Source: Enterococcus rotai
GTDB taxonomy: Bacteria; Bacillota; Bacilli; Lactobacillales; Enterococcaceae
Reading direction: 5' to 3'
Assembly: GCF_001465345.1 (NCBI RefSeq)
Contig: NZ_CP013655.1
Span: 3,473,091 to 3,537,090, forward strand
DNA length: 64,000 nt
Position 1 is the stretch's first letter. Each line of letters starts with the position of its first letter. Below are positions 26,284 through 35,326 of the stretch, in pieces. The translations under genes were made by a program, and so were the position numbers. Under the pieces are notes generated by a model. It was not told where the DNA came from, ran no database searches, and saw nothing but the letters and a program-made list of their open reading frames with translations.

Positions 26284-29200
26284 TTATTTCTTTATCTGAC
26301 TCACTAATTTAACATAGTTTTCAGAACGGTCTTCTGCATCATCTTTTGTTTTCGTTAAAAGATCTTCTACAACTTCTTGATTGTCTTTAATCGTATGAAG
26401 TGCAGAGAAACGAGTTTGTTTTTCAAGGAAATCACGTATTTTAGAGAAATCGGCTTTTTTGTAGTCAATGACCATTGGATCTTTGCCTTTTTCAATAAGT
26501 TGTGGATTATAACGATACAATTGCCAATAACCTGACTCAACAGCTTCTTTCGCTAATGCCAATGTTTCGATCATTCCACCTTTAACACCATGGTTAATAC
26601 AAGGTGTGTAGCCAATGATCAATGATGGTCCAGGGTAGCGTTCCGCTTCGTCAATGGCTTTGATTGTCTGCATGGAATTAGCACCTAATGCAATTTGGGC
26701 AACGTAAACATTTCCGTAAGTCATCGCCATCATGCCTAGATCTTTTTTAGATGTTTGTTTTCCACCAGCTGAGAATTTTGCGATAGCTGCCGCTGGTGTA
26801 GCTTTAGATGTTTGACCACCCGTATTAGCATAGACTTCATTATCCATAACAAAAATATTGACGTCAGCTCCACTTGCTAAAACGTGATCGATCCCACTAA
26901 AACCAATGTCATAAGCCCAACCATCACCACCGACGATCCACTGACTGGTTTTTACAAGTAAATCACTTTGTTTATAGATTTTTTCTAAAAGTGGATTGGT
27001 TTGATACTCTTCGCTCAAGGCGGCTGCAAGTTTAGTTGCCCGTTGTTGTGTACCTTCACCTTCCAAATAATGCTCTAACCAATCTTCCATTAAAGCATGA
27101 AGCTCCTCTGTTCCTAGTTTTTTATCGACTGCTTCTTGCACTTGATCCGCTAAATATTGCCGTTTTGTTTTATTGGCTACATACATGCCGTAGCCGTATT
27201 CAGCATTGTCTTCAAACAGCGAATTACTCCAAGCAGGACCTTGACCGCATTCATTGGTCGTATAAGGTGTTACTGGAGATGACCCACCCCAAATAGAAGA
27301 ACAACCTGTTGCATTGGCCATCATCATACGATCCCCAAATAACTGAGTTAGTAGTTTGATATACGGTGTTTCGCCACACCCTTCACACGCACCTGAAAAT
27401 TCCATCAATGGCTGATTGAATTGAGAGCCTTTGACCGATAATTTTCGAACTGGGTTTTCTTTTTGCTGCAAAGTCATTGCAAAGGCCCAGTTGATTGCTT
27501 GTTCTTTTTGTTCTTCATAAGGTTTCATTAGAATGGCTTTTTCTTTGACGGGACAGGCTTGAACACACAAACCACAACCTGTACAATCTTCTAATGAAAC
27601 TTGAATCCGATACATCAAACCGTCAGCACCGCGCATTTCTCTAGCAACAAATCCTTCTGGTGCTTCTTCCATCTCAGCTTCATCTGCTAAAAATGGGCGA
27701 ATCGCTGCATGTGGACAAACAAAAGCACATTCATTACACATGGTACATTTATCCATCTGCCATTCCGGCACTTCTAAAGCAATCCCACGTTTTTCATAGG
27801 CTGCTGTGCCCATTGGCATTTCACCTGTTTTCATACCATTATCGATTAAATCACCAACCGTTAATTCATTTCCTTCTTGGCGATTGATTGGTTGTAGGAT
27901 ATTCGTAACATATTTAGGTAAGTTTAAATCTTTTTTCTCAGGTTCAATGACGATCGTTGCCCATTCTGATGGTACTTCGATTTTTTGAAGTGAATCAAAA
28001 GTTCTATCAATTGCTTGGTAGTTTTTATCGACGATCTCTTTTGATTTTTTGCCATACGTTTTTTGAACTTCTGCTTTTAGTAAAGGCATGTACTCTTCCC
28101 GCGTCATAATATCCGTTACTTCAAAAAACGCAGTAGACATTACCGTATTGATTCTGCGACCCAACCCAACTTCTCGCGCTAATTCAACAGCATTGATAAT
28201 ATAAAATTGAATATTATGTTTTGCAATGTATTGTTTTAGCTTCGCTGGAAGTAATCGATAGACTTTTTCCTTGTCCCAAATCGTATTCAATAAAAACGTC
28301 CCGCCGTCTTTCAAGCCTTTTAATAAATCATAATTGTGAATATAAGAAGCATTATGACAGGCAATAAAATCTGCTTGTTCTACTAAATAAGTTGAAGTGA
28401 TCGGTTCTTCTCCAAAACGTAAATGAGAAAGAGTCAAGCCGCCTGATTTCTTAGAATCATAACTAAAATAAGCTTGAGCATATAAATCAGTGTTATCACC
28501 GATAATCTTGATTGCCTGTTTATTGGCACCAACTGTTCCGTCTGATCCAAAGCCCCAGAATTTTGCTTGGAATGTTGAATTAGGGGTTAAATCTAACACC
28601 TCGCCTTGCGGCAATGAGCGATAGGTCACATCGTCTACGATTCCGATCGTAAAACGTTGTTTCAATTCAGCAAATGGTAATAATAGATGATCATAGACCG
28701 CTTTGATTTGATTAGGTGTCACATCTTTTGAGCCTAATCCATAACGCCCACCAATTACGATCGGACGATTTTCATGTTGATATAACGCGCTTTGAACATC
28801 TAAAAGCAATGGTTCTCCGTCAGCTCCAGCTTCTTTTGTTCTATCCAGAACCGCAACTTTTTCCACTGTTTTTGGTAATTTTTCTAATAGATTTTCTGTT
28901 GGAAATGGACGATATAAATGGATATTAATTAAGCCAACTTTACGACCTTGCTCATTTAAATAATCCACCGTTTGTTGAATAACTGGTGAGGCTGATCCCA
29001 TGGAAATAATGACTTCTGTTGCATCATCCGCACCATAATAGTCTGTAAGATCATAATTCGTACCACGTAATTCATTGATTTGATTCATATACTTTTGAAC
29101 GATTCTTGGCATTGCTTCATAATTGGCATTCACTGTTTCTCTTTGTTGAAAATGAATATCTGGATTTTGAGCTGTTCCCGAAACTGTCGGATGATTTGGG

Positions 29201-29823
29201 TTCATCCCCCTTTTTCTAAAGCGGTCCACTGCATCTTGATCCAGCATTCCTTTTAAATCAGCGTAATCCAATACTTCGATTTTTTGTAATTCATGACTCG
29301 TTCTAAAGCCATCAAAGAAATTGACGAAAGGTAAGCTACCTTCGATACTAGCTAAATGTGCCACTGCGGAAAGATCCATCACTTCTTGTACACTGGATTC
29401 GGCCAACATACAAAAACCAGTTTGGCGAGTTGCCATAACATCCCCATGGTCCCCAAAAATACTCAAAGCACTTGTCGTGATCGCTCTTGCTGCTACATGG
29501 AAAACACCTGGTAAAAGTTCACCAGCTATTTTATACATATTAGGGATCATCAATAGCAAACCTTGTGAAGCTGTATAGGTTGTTGTTAGAGCACCTGTTT
29601 TTAATGAACCATGAACAACACCTGCAGCTCCAGCTTCTGATTGCATTTCAATGACTTGGACTTTTTGTCCATAGACATTTTTCAAGCCAGTTTCTGCCCA
29701 TTCATCGACTAATTCTGCCATCGTAGAACTTGGTGTGATTGGATAAATCGCTGCTACTTCAGTAAAGGCATAGGAAATATACGCTGCGGCTGTATTTCCG
29801 TCCATTGTCTTCGTTTTTTTCAT
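26284..29823 (-). CDS. nifJ: Pyruvate:flavodoxin/ferredoxin oxidoreductase
   Basis: A single-chain, ~1180-residue enzyme that oxidises pyruvate with CoA to acetyl-CoA and CO2 and reduces flavodoxin or ferredoxin. Seen in order: pyruvate-binding domain I (YPITPSSTMAE, TASQGLLLM), domain II, two 4Fe-4S motifs CTMCNECAFVCP (~690) and CTGCGLCVQACP (~755), a Cys-rich CEGCGETPY patch, and the TPP site GDGWAYDIG with NTGGQTSKATP (~970-1010). ATG 29823 is chosen over GTG 29832, which overlaps the ribosome site. It follows nfnB by 22 bases. The upstream flavodoxin gene is the probable electron acceptor. Oxygen-sensitive by family. Confidence 0.95.
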   Translation of the reverse strand: MKKTKTMDGNTAAAYISYAFTEVAAIYPITPSSTMAELVDEWAETGLKNVYGQKVQVIEMQSEAGAAGVVHGSLKTGALTTTYTASQGLLLMIPNMYKIAGELLPGVFHVAARAITTSALSIFGDHGDVMATRQTGFCMLAESSVQEVMDLSAVAHLASIEGSLPFVNFFDGFRTSHELQKIEVLDYADLKGMLDQDAVDRFRKRGMNPNHPTVSGTAQNPDIHFQQRETVNANYEAMPRIVQKYMNQINELRGTNYDLTDYYGADDATEVIISMGSASPVIQQTVDYLNEQGRKVGLINIHLYRPFPTENLLEKLPKTVEKVAVLDRTKEAGADGEPLLLDVQSALYQHENRPIVIGGRYGLGSKDVTPNQIKAVYDHLLLPFAELKQRFTIGIVDDVTYRSLPQGEVLDLTPNSTFQAKFWGFGSDGTVGANKQAIKIIGDNTDLYAQAYFSYDSKKSGGLTLSHLRFGEEPITSTYLVEQADFIACHNASYIHNYDLLKGLKDGGTFLLNTIWDKEKVYRLLPAKLKQYIAKHNIQFYIINAVELAREVGLGRRINTVMSTAFFEVTDIMTREEYMPLLKAEVQKTYGKKSKEIVDKNYQAIDRTFDSLQKIEVPSEWATIVIEPEKKDLNLPKYVTNILQPINRQEGNELTVGDLIDNGMKTGEMPMGTAAYEKRGIALEVPEWQMDKCTMCNECAFVCPHAAIRPFLADEAEMEEAPEGFVAREMRGADGLMYRIQVSLEDCTGCGLCVQACPVKEKAILMKPYEEQKEQAINWAFAMTLQQKENPVRKLSVKGSQFNQPLMEFSGACEGCGETPYIKLLTQLFGDRMMMANATGCSSIWGGSSPVTPYTTNECGQGPAWSNSLFEDNAEYGYGMYVANKTKRQYLADQVQEAVDKKLGTEELHALMEDWLEHYLEGEGTQQRATKLAAALSEEYQTNPLLEKIYKQSDLLVKTSQWIVGGDGWAYDIGFSGIDHVLASGADVNIFVMDNEVYANTGGQTSKATPAAAIAKFSAGGKQTSKKDLGMMAMTYGNVYVAQIALGANSMQTIKAIDEAERYPGPSLIIGYTPCINHGVKGGMIETLALAKEAVESGYWQLYRYNPQLIEKGKDPMVIDYKKADFSKIRDFLEKQTRFSALHTIKDNQEVVEDLLTKTKDDAEDRSENYVKLVSQIKK

Positions 29824-29845
29824 TTTTCTCACCTTTTATCTTTCC

Positions 29846-31273
29846 TCAAACTTTTGTTGTTACGGGCGTTTTCTTTTTTTCTCGTACATACTTGTCGATT
29901 TCTACAGCAGCAACTTTTCCAGCACCCATGGCTAAAATCACTGTTGCTGCACCTGTAACAATATCTCCGCCGGCAAAGACGCCGGGAATCGATGTTGCTC
30001 CCGTTTTTGGATCCGCCTCAATGTAACCCCATTTTGTTAATGTAAGTTCTGGGAAAGTGGATAATAAGACTTTATTGGACCCTTGACCGATTGCTTCGAT
30101 CACTGTGTCAGCTTCGATAATAAACTCACTATTTTTGATTGGAACAGGGCGACGTCTTCCAGACTCATCTGGTTCACCAAGTTCCATTTTGACGCATTTC
30201 ACACCAGTTAAATCACCGGTACCATTATTTATATATTCGATAGGGTTGGTCAACCAATGATACATAATATCTTCCTCAACAGAGTGGTGATATTCTTCAA
30301 TACGTGCTGGCAGCTCCTCCAGTGATCTGCGGTAGACAATGCTGACATGTTCAGCACCTAAACGTTTAGCTGAGCGTGCGGCATCCATCGCTACATTCCC
30401 ACCACCGATCACGACAACATTTTTCGATTGTTTCATCGGTGTATCATATTTGGGAAATTCATAGCTATGCATCAAATTGATCCGTGTTAAATATTCGCTA
30501 GAAGAATAGACGCCATTTAGCGCTGTACCCGGAATTCCCATAAAATTAGGTGCTCCTGCACCAACAGAAATATAACAAGCATCAAAATCGTTCATGATCT
30601 CATCCATCGTGATCGTTTTTCCAACGACAATATTTGTCTCGATCGTTACACCTAACGCTTCAATACTTTCAATCTCTTTTTTTACGATTCTTTTAGGTAA
30701 TCTAAATTCTGGAATACCATACGTCAAGACACCGCCAGAATCATGTAGTGCTTCATAAACAATGACCTCATAGTTCATTTTGGCTAAATCTCCTGCAACC
30801 GTTAAGCCCGATGGACCAGAGCCGATCACAGCGATTCGCCCGATTTTTGGTTGATCACTTTGAACCTGTTTAGAAAAATCTTGGTTTTCTAAAGCCCAGT
30901 CAGCAACCAAACGTTCAAGTTTGCCAATTGCGACTGGTTCAAAATTTTTCGCCATCCCTAATTTACAAACTTGCTCACATTGTTTTTCCTGAGGGCAAAC
31001 TCGACCGCAAATAGCTGGAAGATTTGTATATTTTCCTAATACATCAGCGGCTTCTTGCATATGACCTTCTTTGATTGCAAGGATAAATCCAGGAATATCG
31101 ATCATCACAGGACAACTGGTGATACAAGGGGCATTTTTACATTGTAAACACCTAATTGCTTCTGCTTGTCCTTCTTCGATTGTATAGCCTAAACAAACTT
31201 CAGAGAAATTTGTTTTGCGAAGAGCAGGATCTTGTTCAGTAATGGGTGTTTTTGTTCTGCTTCTTCTAGCCAT
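29846..31273 (-). CDS. nfnB: NfnB-like NAD(P)H oxidoreductase large subunit
   Basis: A 475-residue flavoprotein of the GltD/NfnB family. Seen: N-terminal 4Fe-4S ligands CLQCKNAPCITSCP (~39-52) and CGRVCPQEKQCEQVC (~90-104), FAD fingerprint GSGPSGLT near 154, NADP site GGGNVAMDAARSA near 291, and a C-terminal FAD segment FAGGDIVTGAATV. Its gene overlaps that of the NfnA-like subunit by 8 bases. NfnAB couples reduced ferredoxin and NADH to NADP+ reduction (electron bifurcation or confurcation). A glutamate synthase small subunit is the older label, but no GltB partner is here, and the NfnA neighbour argues against it. Confidence 0.88.
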   Translation of the reverse strand: MARRSRTKTPITEQDPALRKTNFSEVCLGYTIEEGQAEAIRCLQCKNAPCITSCPVMIDIPGFILAIKEGHMQEAADVLGKYTNLPAICGRVCPQEKQCEQVCKLGMAKNFEPVAIGKLERLVADWALENQDFSKQVQSDQPKIGRIAVIGSGPSGLTVAGDLAKMNYEVIVYEALHDSGGVLTYGIPEFRLPKRIVKKEIESIEALGVTIETNIVVGKTITMDEIMNDFDACYISVGAGAPNFMGIPGTALNGVYSSSEYLTRINLMHSYEFPKYDTPMKQSKNVVVIGGGNVAMDAARSAKRLGAEHVSIVYRRSLEELPARIEEYHHSVEEDIMYHWLTNPIEYINNGTGDLTGVKCVKMELGEPDESGRRRPVPIKNSEFIIEADTVIEAIGQGSNKVLLSTFPELTLTKWGYIEADPKTGATSIPGVFAGGDIVTGAATVILAMGAGKVAAVEIDKYVREKKKTPVTTKV

Positions 31274-32105
31274 GATTTCCCACCTGCGCTTTTTGGTAAT
31301 CTGTTAAACTATTTTCTTCCTCAGTCTTATATTGTTTCATACGACTGATAAACTCTTCCCAATTGACCTCAGTTCCTTTAAATTCTGGACCGTCAACACA
31401 AGCAAATTTAATACTTCCATCGATCGTTACCCGGCAACCACCACACATACCTGTTCCATCGATCATGATTGGGTTTAATGAAACGTAAATCGGTAATTCG
31501 TGATTTGTGGCAGTCATCGTACAAAATTTCATCATGATGCTAGGACCAATCGCCCAGCTACAATTGACTGTTTCTCTAGCAATCACTTGTTCCATTGCTT
31601 CAGTTACGAGTCCTTTCATACCAAGCGTGCCGTCATCTGTTGTAATGATCAACTCATCGGAATATTCACGACACTCGTCTTGAAGAATCACTAATTCTGC
31701 TGTTTTGGCACCAAGAATCGTAATAACTCGATTCCCCGCTTTTTTCAATTCTTTAACAATTGGAAAAATTGCAGCGATACCAACCCCACCGCCTACGATC
31801 ATTACGGTCCCGTAATTTTTTATTTCGGTCGGCATGCCAAGTGGTCCTGTCAAATCTAAAATAGCATCGCCAACCTTTAGAGTACCAAGTTCAGCAGTTG
31901 TTTTACCGATTACTTGAAACACCAAACGAATACTGCCGCTAGAAGGGTCTGTATCTGCAATCGTCAAAGGAATCCGTTCGCCAACTTCATTGATACGGAG
32001 AATGACAAATTGCCCTGGTTGTGCTTTTGCTGCGATTCGAGGAGCTTCGATCCAAAAATCATATTCATTTTTGGAAATATGAACCTTTTTGGTTATCTTA
32101 TACAT
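31266..32105 (-). CDS. nfnA: NfnA-like FAD/NAD and 2Fe-2S subunit
   Basis: A 279-residue ferredoxin-NADP reductase/dihydroorotate-dehydrogenase-K-type protein. Seen: FAD-binding domain with RIPLTIAD (~44-51), NAD-binding GGGVGIAAIFPIVKELK near 104-120, and the 2Fe-2S ligand motif DGTGMCGGCRV with a later Cys in KFACVDGPEF near 215-240. It forms the partner of the NfnB-like protein. The ribosome site is weak. The set of flavodoxin, NfnA, NfnB and PFOR lets the cell move electrons between pyruvate, flavodoxin, NADH and NADPH. Confidence 0.88.
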   Translation of the reverse strand: MYKITKKVHISKNEYDFWIEAPRIAAKAQPGQFVILRINEVGERIPLTIADTDPSSGSIRLVFQVIGKTTAELGTLKVGDAILDLTGPLGMPTEIKNYGTVMIVGGGVGIAAIFPIVKELKKAGNRVITILGAKTAELVILQDECREYSDELIITTDDGTLGMKGLVTEAMEQVIARETVNCSWAIGPSIMMKFCTMTATNHELPIYVSLNPIMIDGTGMCGGCRVTIDGSIKFACVDGPEFKGTEVNWEEFISRMKQYKTEEENSLTDYQKAQVGNHG

Positions 32106-32169
32106 ATGGATTACCGTTAATGAATAGCCTCATTCATTTTTCCTTCTTTCATATGATATCTGCTTATCT

Positions 32170-32613
32170 CTATAACCCAGCCGTTAGTTCCTGAACGAAT
32201 TTTTTTAATGCTTCAACATCTTCATCTTCTGCATTATTTTCAATTTCAACTGTTTCGGCAACTTTTTTTGCACCAGATTTTTCTAAAGCCGCTACAAAAT
32301 CATGGGCTGATTTGCAGAACAAATCACCATACTCACGATCTCCAGAACCAACAACGCCAAAAATTTTTCCAGTTAAATCCTTTTCCTCCAAGTCATCATA
32401 GAAATCCTCAAATTCAAATGGCAATTCACCATCGCCATAAGTATAAGTAGCAAGCACGCAAGCATCTGCATCATCAAAAAAGTCAACATCTACTTCTGAA
32501 CACTCTTCTCTTTCTACATCAAATCCCGCTTCTTGTACGGTACTTTCTATGATTTCTGAAATCTCCTCGGTGTTTCCTGTCATGCTCGCATAAATGATTT
32601 TAACCAATGCCAT
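32170..32613 (-). CDS. Flavodoxin
   Basis: A 147-residue short-chain flavodoxin. Seen: the FMN phosphate loop SMTGNTEE (residues 10-17), the TYTYGDGELPFEFEDF loop near 57-72 and the GSGDREYGDLFC loop near 90-101 that flank the FMN ring. The protein is highly acidic, as usual for an electron carrier. It is the first gene of the flavodoxin-nfnA-nfnB-nifJ transcript. Its likely promoter, 215 bases upstream, carries the same operator as the purine cluster promoters. It may feed electrons to xanthine dehydrogenase partners, YgfK or the double-cubane reductase. Confidence 0.93.
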   Translation of the reverse strand: MALVKIIYASMTGNTEEISEIIESTVQEAGFDVEREECSEVDVDFFDDADACVLATYTYGDGELPFEFEDFYDDLEEKDLTGKIFGVVGSGDREYGDLFCKSAHDFVAALEKSGAKKVAETVEIENNAEDEDVEALKKFVQELTAGL

Positions 32614-32828
32614 ATTTACTCATCCTCTCAACTTTTTTACATAATATTTTAAAGTATAAAAAGATTGATTTGTAACCCTTTTCATTCTTCTCATACTTAA
32701 TATCAATAAAACTACGCATCTGTCTTACCTGTTAAGGATCTCTTAATACAAATTACCTTTTTCACATATTAAAAAAATCGCTAAAACGCTTTCTTTTTTT
32801 AATTCAAAATCATGTAAAAACTTCACTT

Positions 32829-32890
32829 ATACTATAACATAAACTACCACTTTAAAACAATATTTTTTAGGTAAAAAAAATAATTTTTAG
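32829..32890 (-). promoter_or_regulatory. Flavodoxin operon promoter with CTAAAAA-type operator
   Basis: On the minus strand, CTAAAAA repeats start at 32890 and 32870 (20 bp apart), then TGTTATAGT gives an extended -10 (TATAGT, complement of 32831-32836). No normal -35 is seen; the repeats occupy that place. TACCTAAAAAATATT (complement of 32859-32873) is identical to a stretch at 60997-61011 before ssnA. The long leader to 32613 has a second possible promoter (TTACAA, 18 bases, TAAAAT near 32650-32680). No gene fits in 32614-32909. Confidence 0.6.
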
Positions 32891-32909
32891 CAAGTCGGTT
32901 TCATCCGTG

Positions 32910-33740
32910 CTAAAACAAGTTTTTTTCACGTCCCAACCAAAGAACTGCTTCCAAAACTGCACCACCTAACGCTCGTGCTTTATCTGATATCGTAAAGCAA
33001 TCTACTTGGTCAATAGGACGAGGATCGACATCGCCACATTTTAGTCCCGTTTGACAGGATACTTGATCTGAAATCATCCCTCTCAGAACACCATCTAATG
33101 GTGATTGTACAGCTACTTTTCCAACATAAAAAAGTACTTCGCCTTTTTTTACGACATCACCGAGTTTTTTTATGTGTTTGACAGCTCCTGAGGCTGGCGA
33201 ATGGATGACGCGTTCCGTACTCTTTCCACCAATTTCACCTGGTGTACCAGTATTCGGGATAGCACGCCCTTCAAAATACAAGCGTCCTAAATAATGTCCT
33301 CTCATCGTTTCAACTACAACATCAACCTCTTCTGATGCTGAAAAACCTGGTCCTAAAGCAATTGTTATCGGCGCCATTGTTCTGTTCGTTCCTAAATTTT
33401 TTTTAGCTAAAATTGCATCTACCAAAACGGTTGGTTGTAACTCAGATAATGAACTTGCTGTGGGATCAACCAGCATAGGGATCTGCCCGTCAGCCCAGAT
33501 TGTAGAACATTCCGAGACATCAGCTACTAAAATGGCTTCTAGGTCTTCTACCTGCTGCTTTCCTTGGAAAATAGCCGTACACAAGGCCACAGTACGGCGG
33601 ATTGCTAAAGGTTTGGCTGTTTCTAAAATGACGACTTTAAAACCGGCATGAACTAATTTTTGAATCACGCCTGTTGCCAAATCGCCACCACCTCTTACAG
33701 CTATGATTGTTTCAGAAATCGATTGTTTTATTTTTCCCAT
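32910..33740 (-). CDS. yqeB: Selenium-dependent molybdenum hydroxylase accessory protein YqeB
   Basis: A 276-residue protein of the YqeB family, found almost only with selenium-dependent molybdenum hydroxylases. Seen: an N-terminal Rossmann-like IAVRGGGDLATGVIQKL (~12-28), and a late barrel-sandwich-like half (HSPASGAVKHIKKLGDVVKKG, FYVGKVAVQSPLDGVLRG). Its biochemical step is not established; a role in maturing the labile Se-Mo cofactor is the accepted inference. It overlaps yqeC by 13 bases and is the last gene of the accessory set. No terminator hairpin is obvious after it. Confidence 0.9.
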   Translation of the reverse strand: MGKIKQSISETIIAVRGGGDLATGVIQKLVHAGFKVVILETAKPLAIRRTVALCTAIFQGKQQVEDLEAILVADVSECSTIWADGQIPMLVDPTASSLSELQPTVLVDAILAKKNLGTNRTMAPITIALGPGFSASEEVDVVVETMRGHYLGRLYFEGRAIPNTGTPGEIGGKSTERVIHSPASGAVKHIKKLGDVVKKGEVLFYVGKVAVQSPLDGVLRGMISDQVSCQTGLKCGDVDPRPIDQVDCFTISDKARALGGAVLEAVLWLGREKNLF

Positions 33741-34459
33741 AAGACAATGCCTTCTTTCGATTGAATATTGCAGGCAATCACTTTACTCAAGCGTTTTAAC
33801 AACATTTGTGGTAATAAGGATAAGACTTTTTTCGCCTGCTTTAATTGGGTTGGTGTTTCCACCTGATTGATACAAAGAATCCGTTGTCCCTGACTTTTCT
33901 CCCATAAACCTGTGGGACTAGTAATGATTTCAGCTAATGTTTCTTCATGGATTTTTGCGCCTTGAGTTGCCCCTGTAGCACGCAGAAAAAGCGGCAAACG
34001 ATGGATCGTTCTGTCATCAATAGCTTTTCCCACAACAGAGATGGGGACCAAACCGATCGTAACAGTTGTTTCAGGCACCACAACAGGCTCAAAGGTTTCC
34101 CAGCCTTTTAAGGGTAATTGCTTGGAACCATCCGCCTCTAAAAATACCTTGTCAAAATGCTCAAGTGATTGTTGGAAGACAGCATGAGGCAATGCACTCA
34201 ATTTATGACCATCGGCAGCCAAACAACCTGCTAATGTGATTCCATGTCCATCTTTACCTAGTGTTGAAAAGTCTTCACTATAAAAATAATCATACGATCG
34301 TTCAACTGGATAACCAATTTTCGTCGTTGTGCTGACTAAAATAGTTTGATCACGATAATACTCAGCAAGATACCACATCAAGCTTGTTTTTCCACCACTG
34401 CCGATCAATGAAATGACTTGTTGGCCTTGAAAATCAAAACAGTCGCTCAAGGTTTCCAT
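33728..34459 (-). CDS. yqeC: Selenium-dependent hydroxylase accessory protein YqeC
   Basis: A 243-residue P-loop protein of the YqeC family. Seen: Walker A-like SLIGSGGKTSLM at 17-28, TTTKIGYP near 44-51, FLEADGSKQLPLKGW near 115-129, and ICINQVETP near 190. It travels with yqeB and selD in genomes that use selenium as a labile cofactor of molybdenum hydroxylases. It probably hydrolyses a nucleotide during cofactor insertion, but no reaction has been proven to my knowledge. It overlaps the small DUF3343 gene upstream and yqeB downstream, by 13 bases each. Confidence 0.9.
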   Translation of the reverse strand: METLSDCFDFQGQQVISLIGSGGKTSLMWYLAEYYRDQTILVSTTTKIGYPVERSYDYFYSEDFSTLGKDGHGITLAGCLAADGHKLSALPHAVFQQSLEHFDKVFLEADGSKQLPLKGWETFEPVVVPETTVTIGLVPISVVGKAIDDRTIHRLPLFLRATGATQGAKIHEETLAEIITSPTGLWEKSQGQRILCINQVETPTQLKQAKKVLSLLPQMLLKRLSKVIACNIQSKEGIVLWEK

Positions 34460-34704
34460 GGGACATACTTCCTTTCATTGTTGTTTCCTTCAATTATAAA
34501 TATCCCTTCGATCGGTATCTTAGCATTCGTTAAATGCACTCGCCCTTGTTCAAAATCTTCTCTCGCCAATCTTAAACAAATGCCACAAAAATCACCTAAG
34601 CTTGTCGGCAGTGCCATAACTGAAACAGGTATTTTTTTATTAAGTAAGATTTTTTCACTATGAACCGCATAATGGGTATTTTGAAACGTGAAAAGATACT
34701 CCAT
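34447..34704 (-). CDS. DUF3343 protein
   Basis: An 85-residue protein of the DUF3343 type (putative Se/S carrier-like): short beta-alpha fold with FTFQNTHYAVHSEKILL at the N-terminus, then VMALPTSLGDFCGICLRL containing a CGIC pair near residues 40-43. The Cys pair may carry selenium or sulfur. It lies between yedF and yqeC and overlaps yqeC by 13 bases. The family is regularly found in selenium loci; the biochemical role is not known. Confidence 0.8.
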   Translation of the reverse strand: MEYLFTFQNTHYAVHSEKILLNKKIPVSVMALPTSLGDFCGICLRLAREDFEQGRVHLTNAKIPIEGIFIIEGNNNERKYVPWKP

Positions 34705-34719
34705 TTTTCCACCTCGTTT

Positions 34720-35310
34720 TTAGAAATTGATGACTTTTTTTGCCTGCGCCATTACTTCTGTAATCCCATACATATTTGTGATTTCACCGACCGCTAACGT
34801 TTCTTTGATTTGGTAAAAATCTAAACAGGCGCCACATGTACTGATCTGTGTGCCTTTATCTACTAATAATTTTAAGTCATTCAACGTATTGGAGCCTTGA
34901 TTCGTCAAAAATGCCCCACTATTAAAGAACAAGAGATGCTCTGGTGGTGTATCTAGTTCAGTCAAAGAATAAATATAACTTTTTAATAGCATTGCTCCTA
35001 AATCTGGATCACCGTCCCCCATAGTTTTACGTCCAAACGCAACGACTAATTCACTATCTGATGCTGTTTGATTTAATTGATCTTGATTTTTTGGAACGAC
35101 AATTTCAACTGTGAATTCATCGTTTTTAAGTGCTTGGCTAGTTGTTTTAAGCCCCAATCCCGTAGCCATTTTCTCGATATTTTTCACAGAAACTTCATTA
35201 TCCACGGTAATCTCAATAAGGCCACCATCATTTTTGATTTCCCGAATTGCTTTTTTTGCTTCAATCACTGGAATTGGACAGGGTTTGCCTAAAGCATTGA
35301 TTTTTTTCAT
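34720..35310 (-). CDS. yedF: Selenium metabolism sulfurtransferase-like protein YedF
   Basis: A 196-residue fusion: N-terminal TusA/SirA domain with the CPIP motif (Cys11) and C-terminal DsrE-like half (FGRKTMGDGDPDLGAMLLKS..., STCGACLDFY with two Cys). YedF proteins associate with selD and probably carry persulfide or perselenide. ATG 35310 is chosen because AGAAGGAGC precedes it; a TTG further upstream would overlap selD. It lies 16 bases after selD. It may pass selenium from the class V aminotransferase to SelD or to the hydroxylase. Confidence 0.9.
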   Translation of the reverse strand: MKKINALGKPCPIPVIEAKKAIREIKNDGGLIEITVDNEVSVKNIEKMATGLGLKTTSQALKNDEFTVEIVVPKNQDQLNQTASDSELVVAFGRKTMGDGDPDLGAMLLKSYIYSLTELDTPPEHLLFFNSGAFLTNQGSNTLNDLKLLVDKGTQISTCGACLDFYQIKETLAVGEITNMYGITEVMAQAKKVINF

Positions 35311-35326
35311 TGCTGCTCCTTCTTTC

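Noticed and set aside
29846-31273. Glutamate synthase small subunit (gltD)
   Set aside because: No large subunit is nearby and the overlapping partner gene is NfnA-like, so NfnB fits better.
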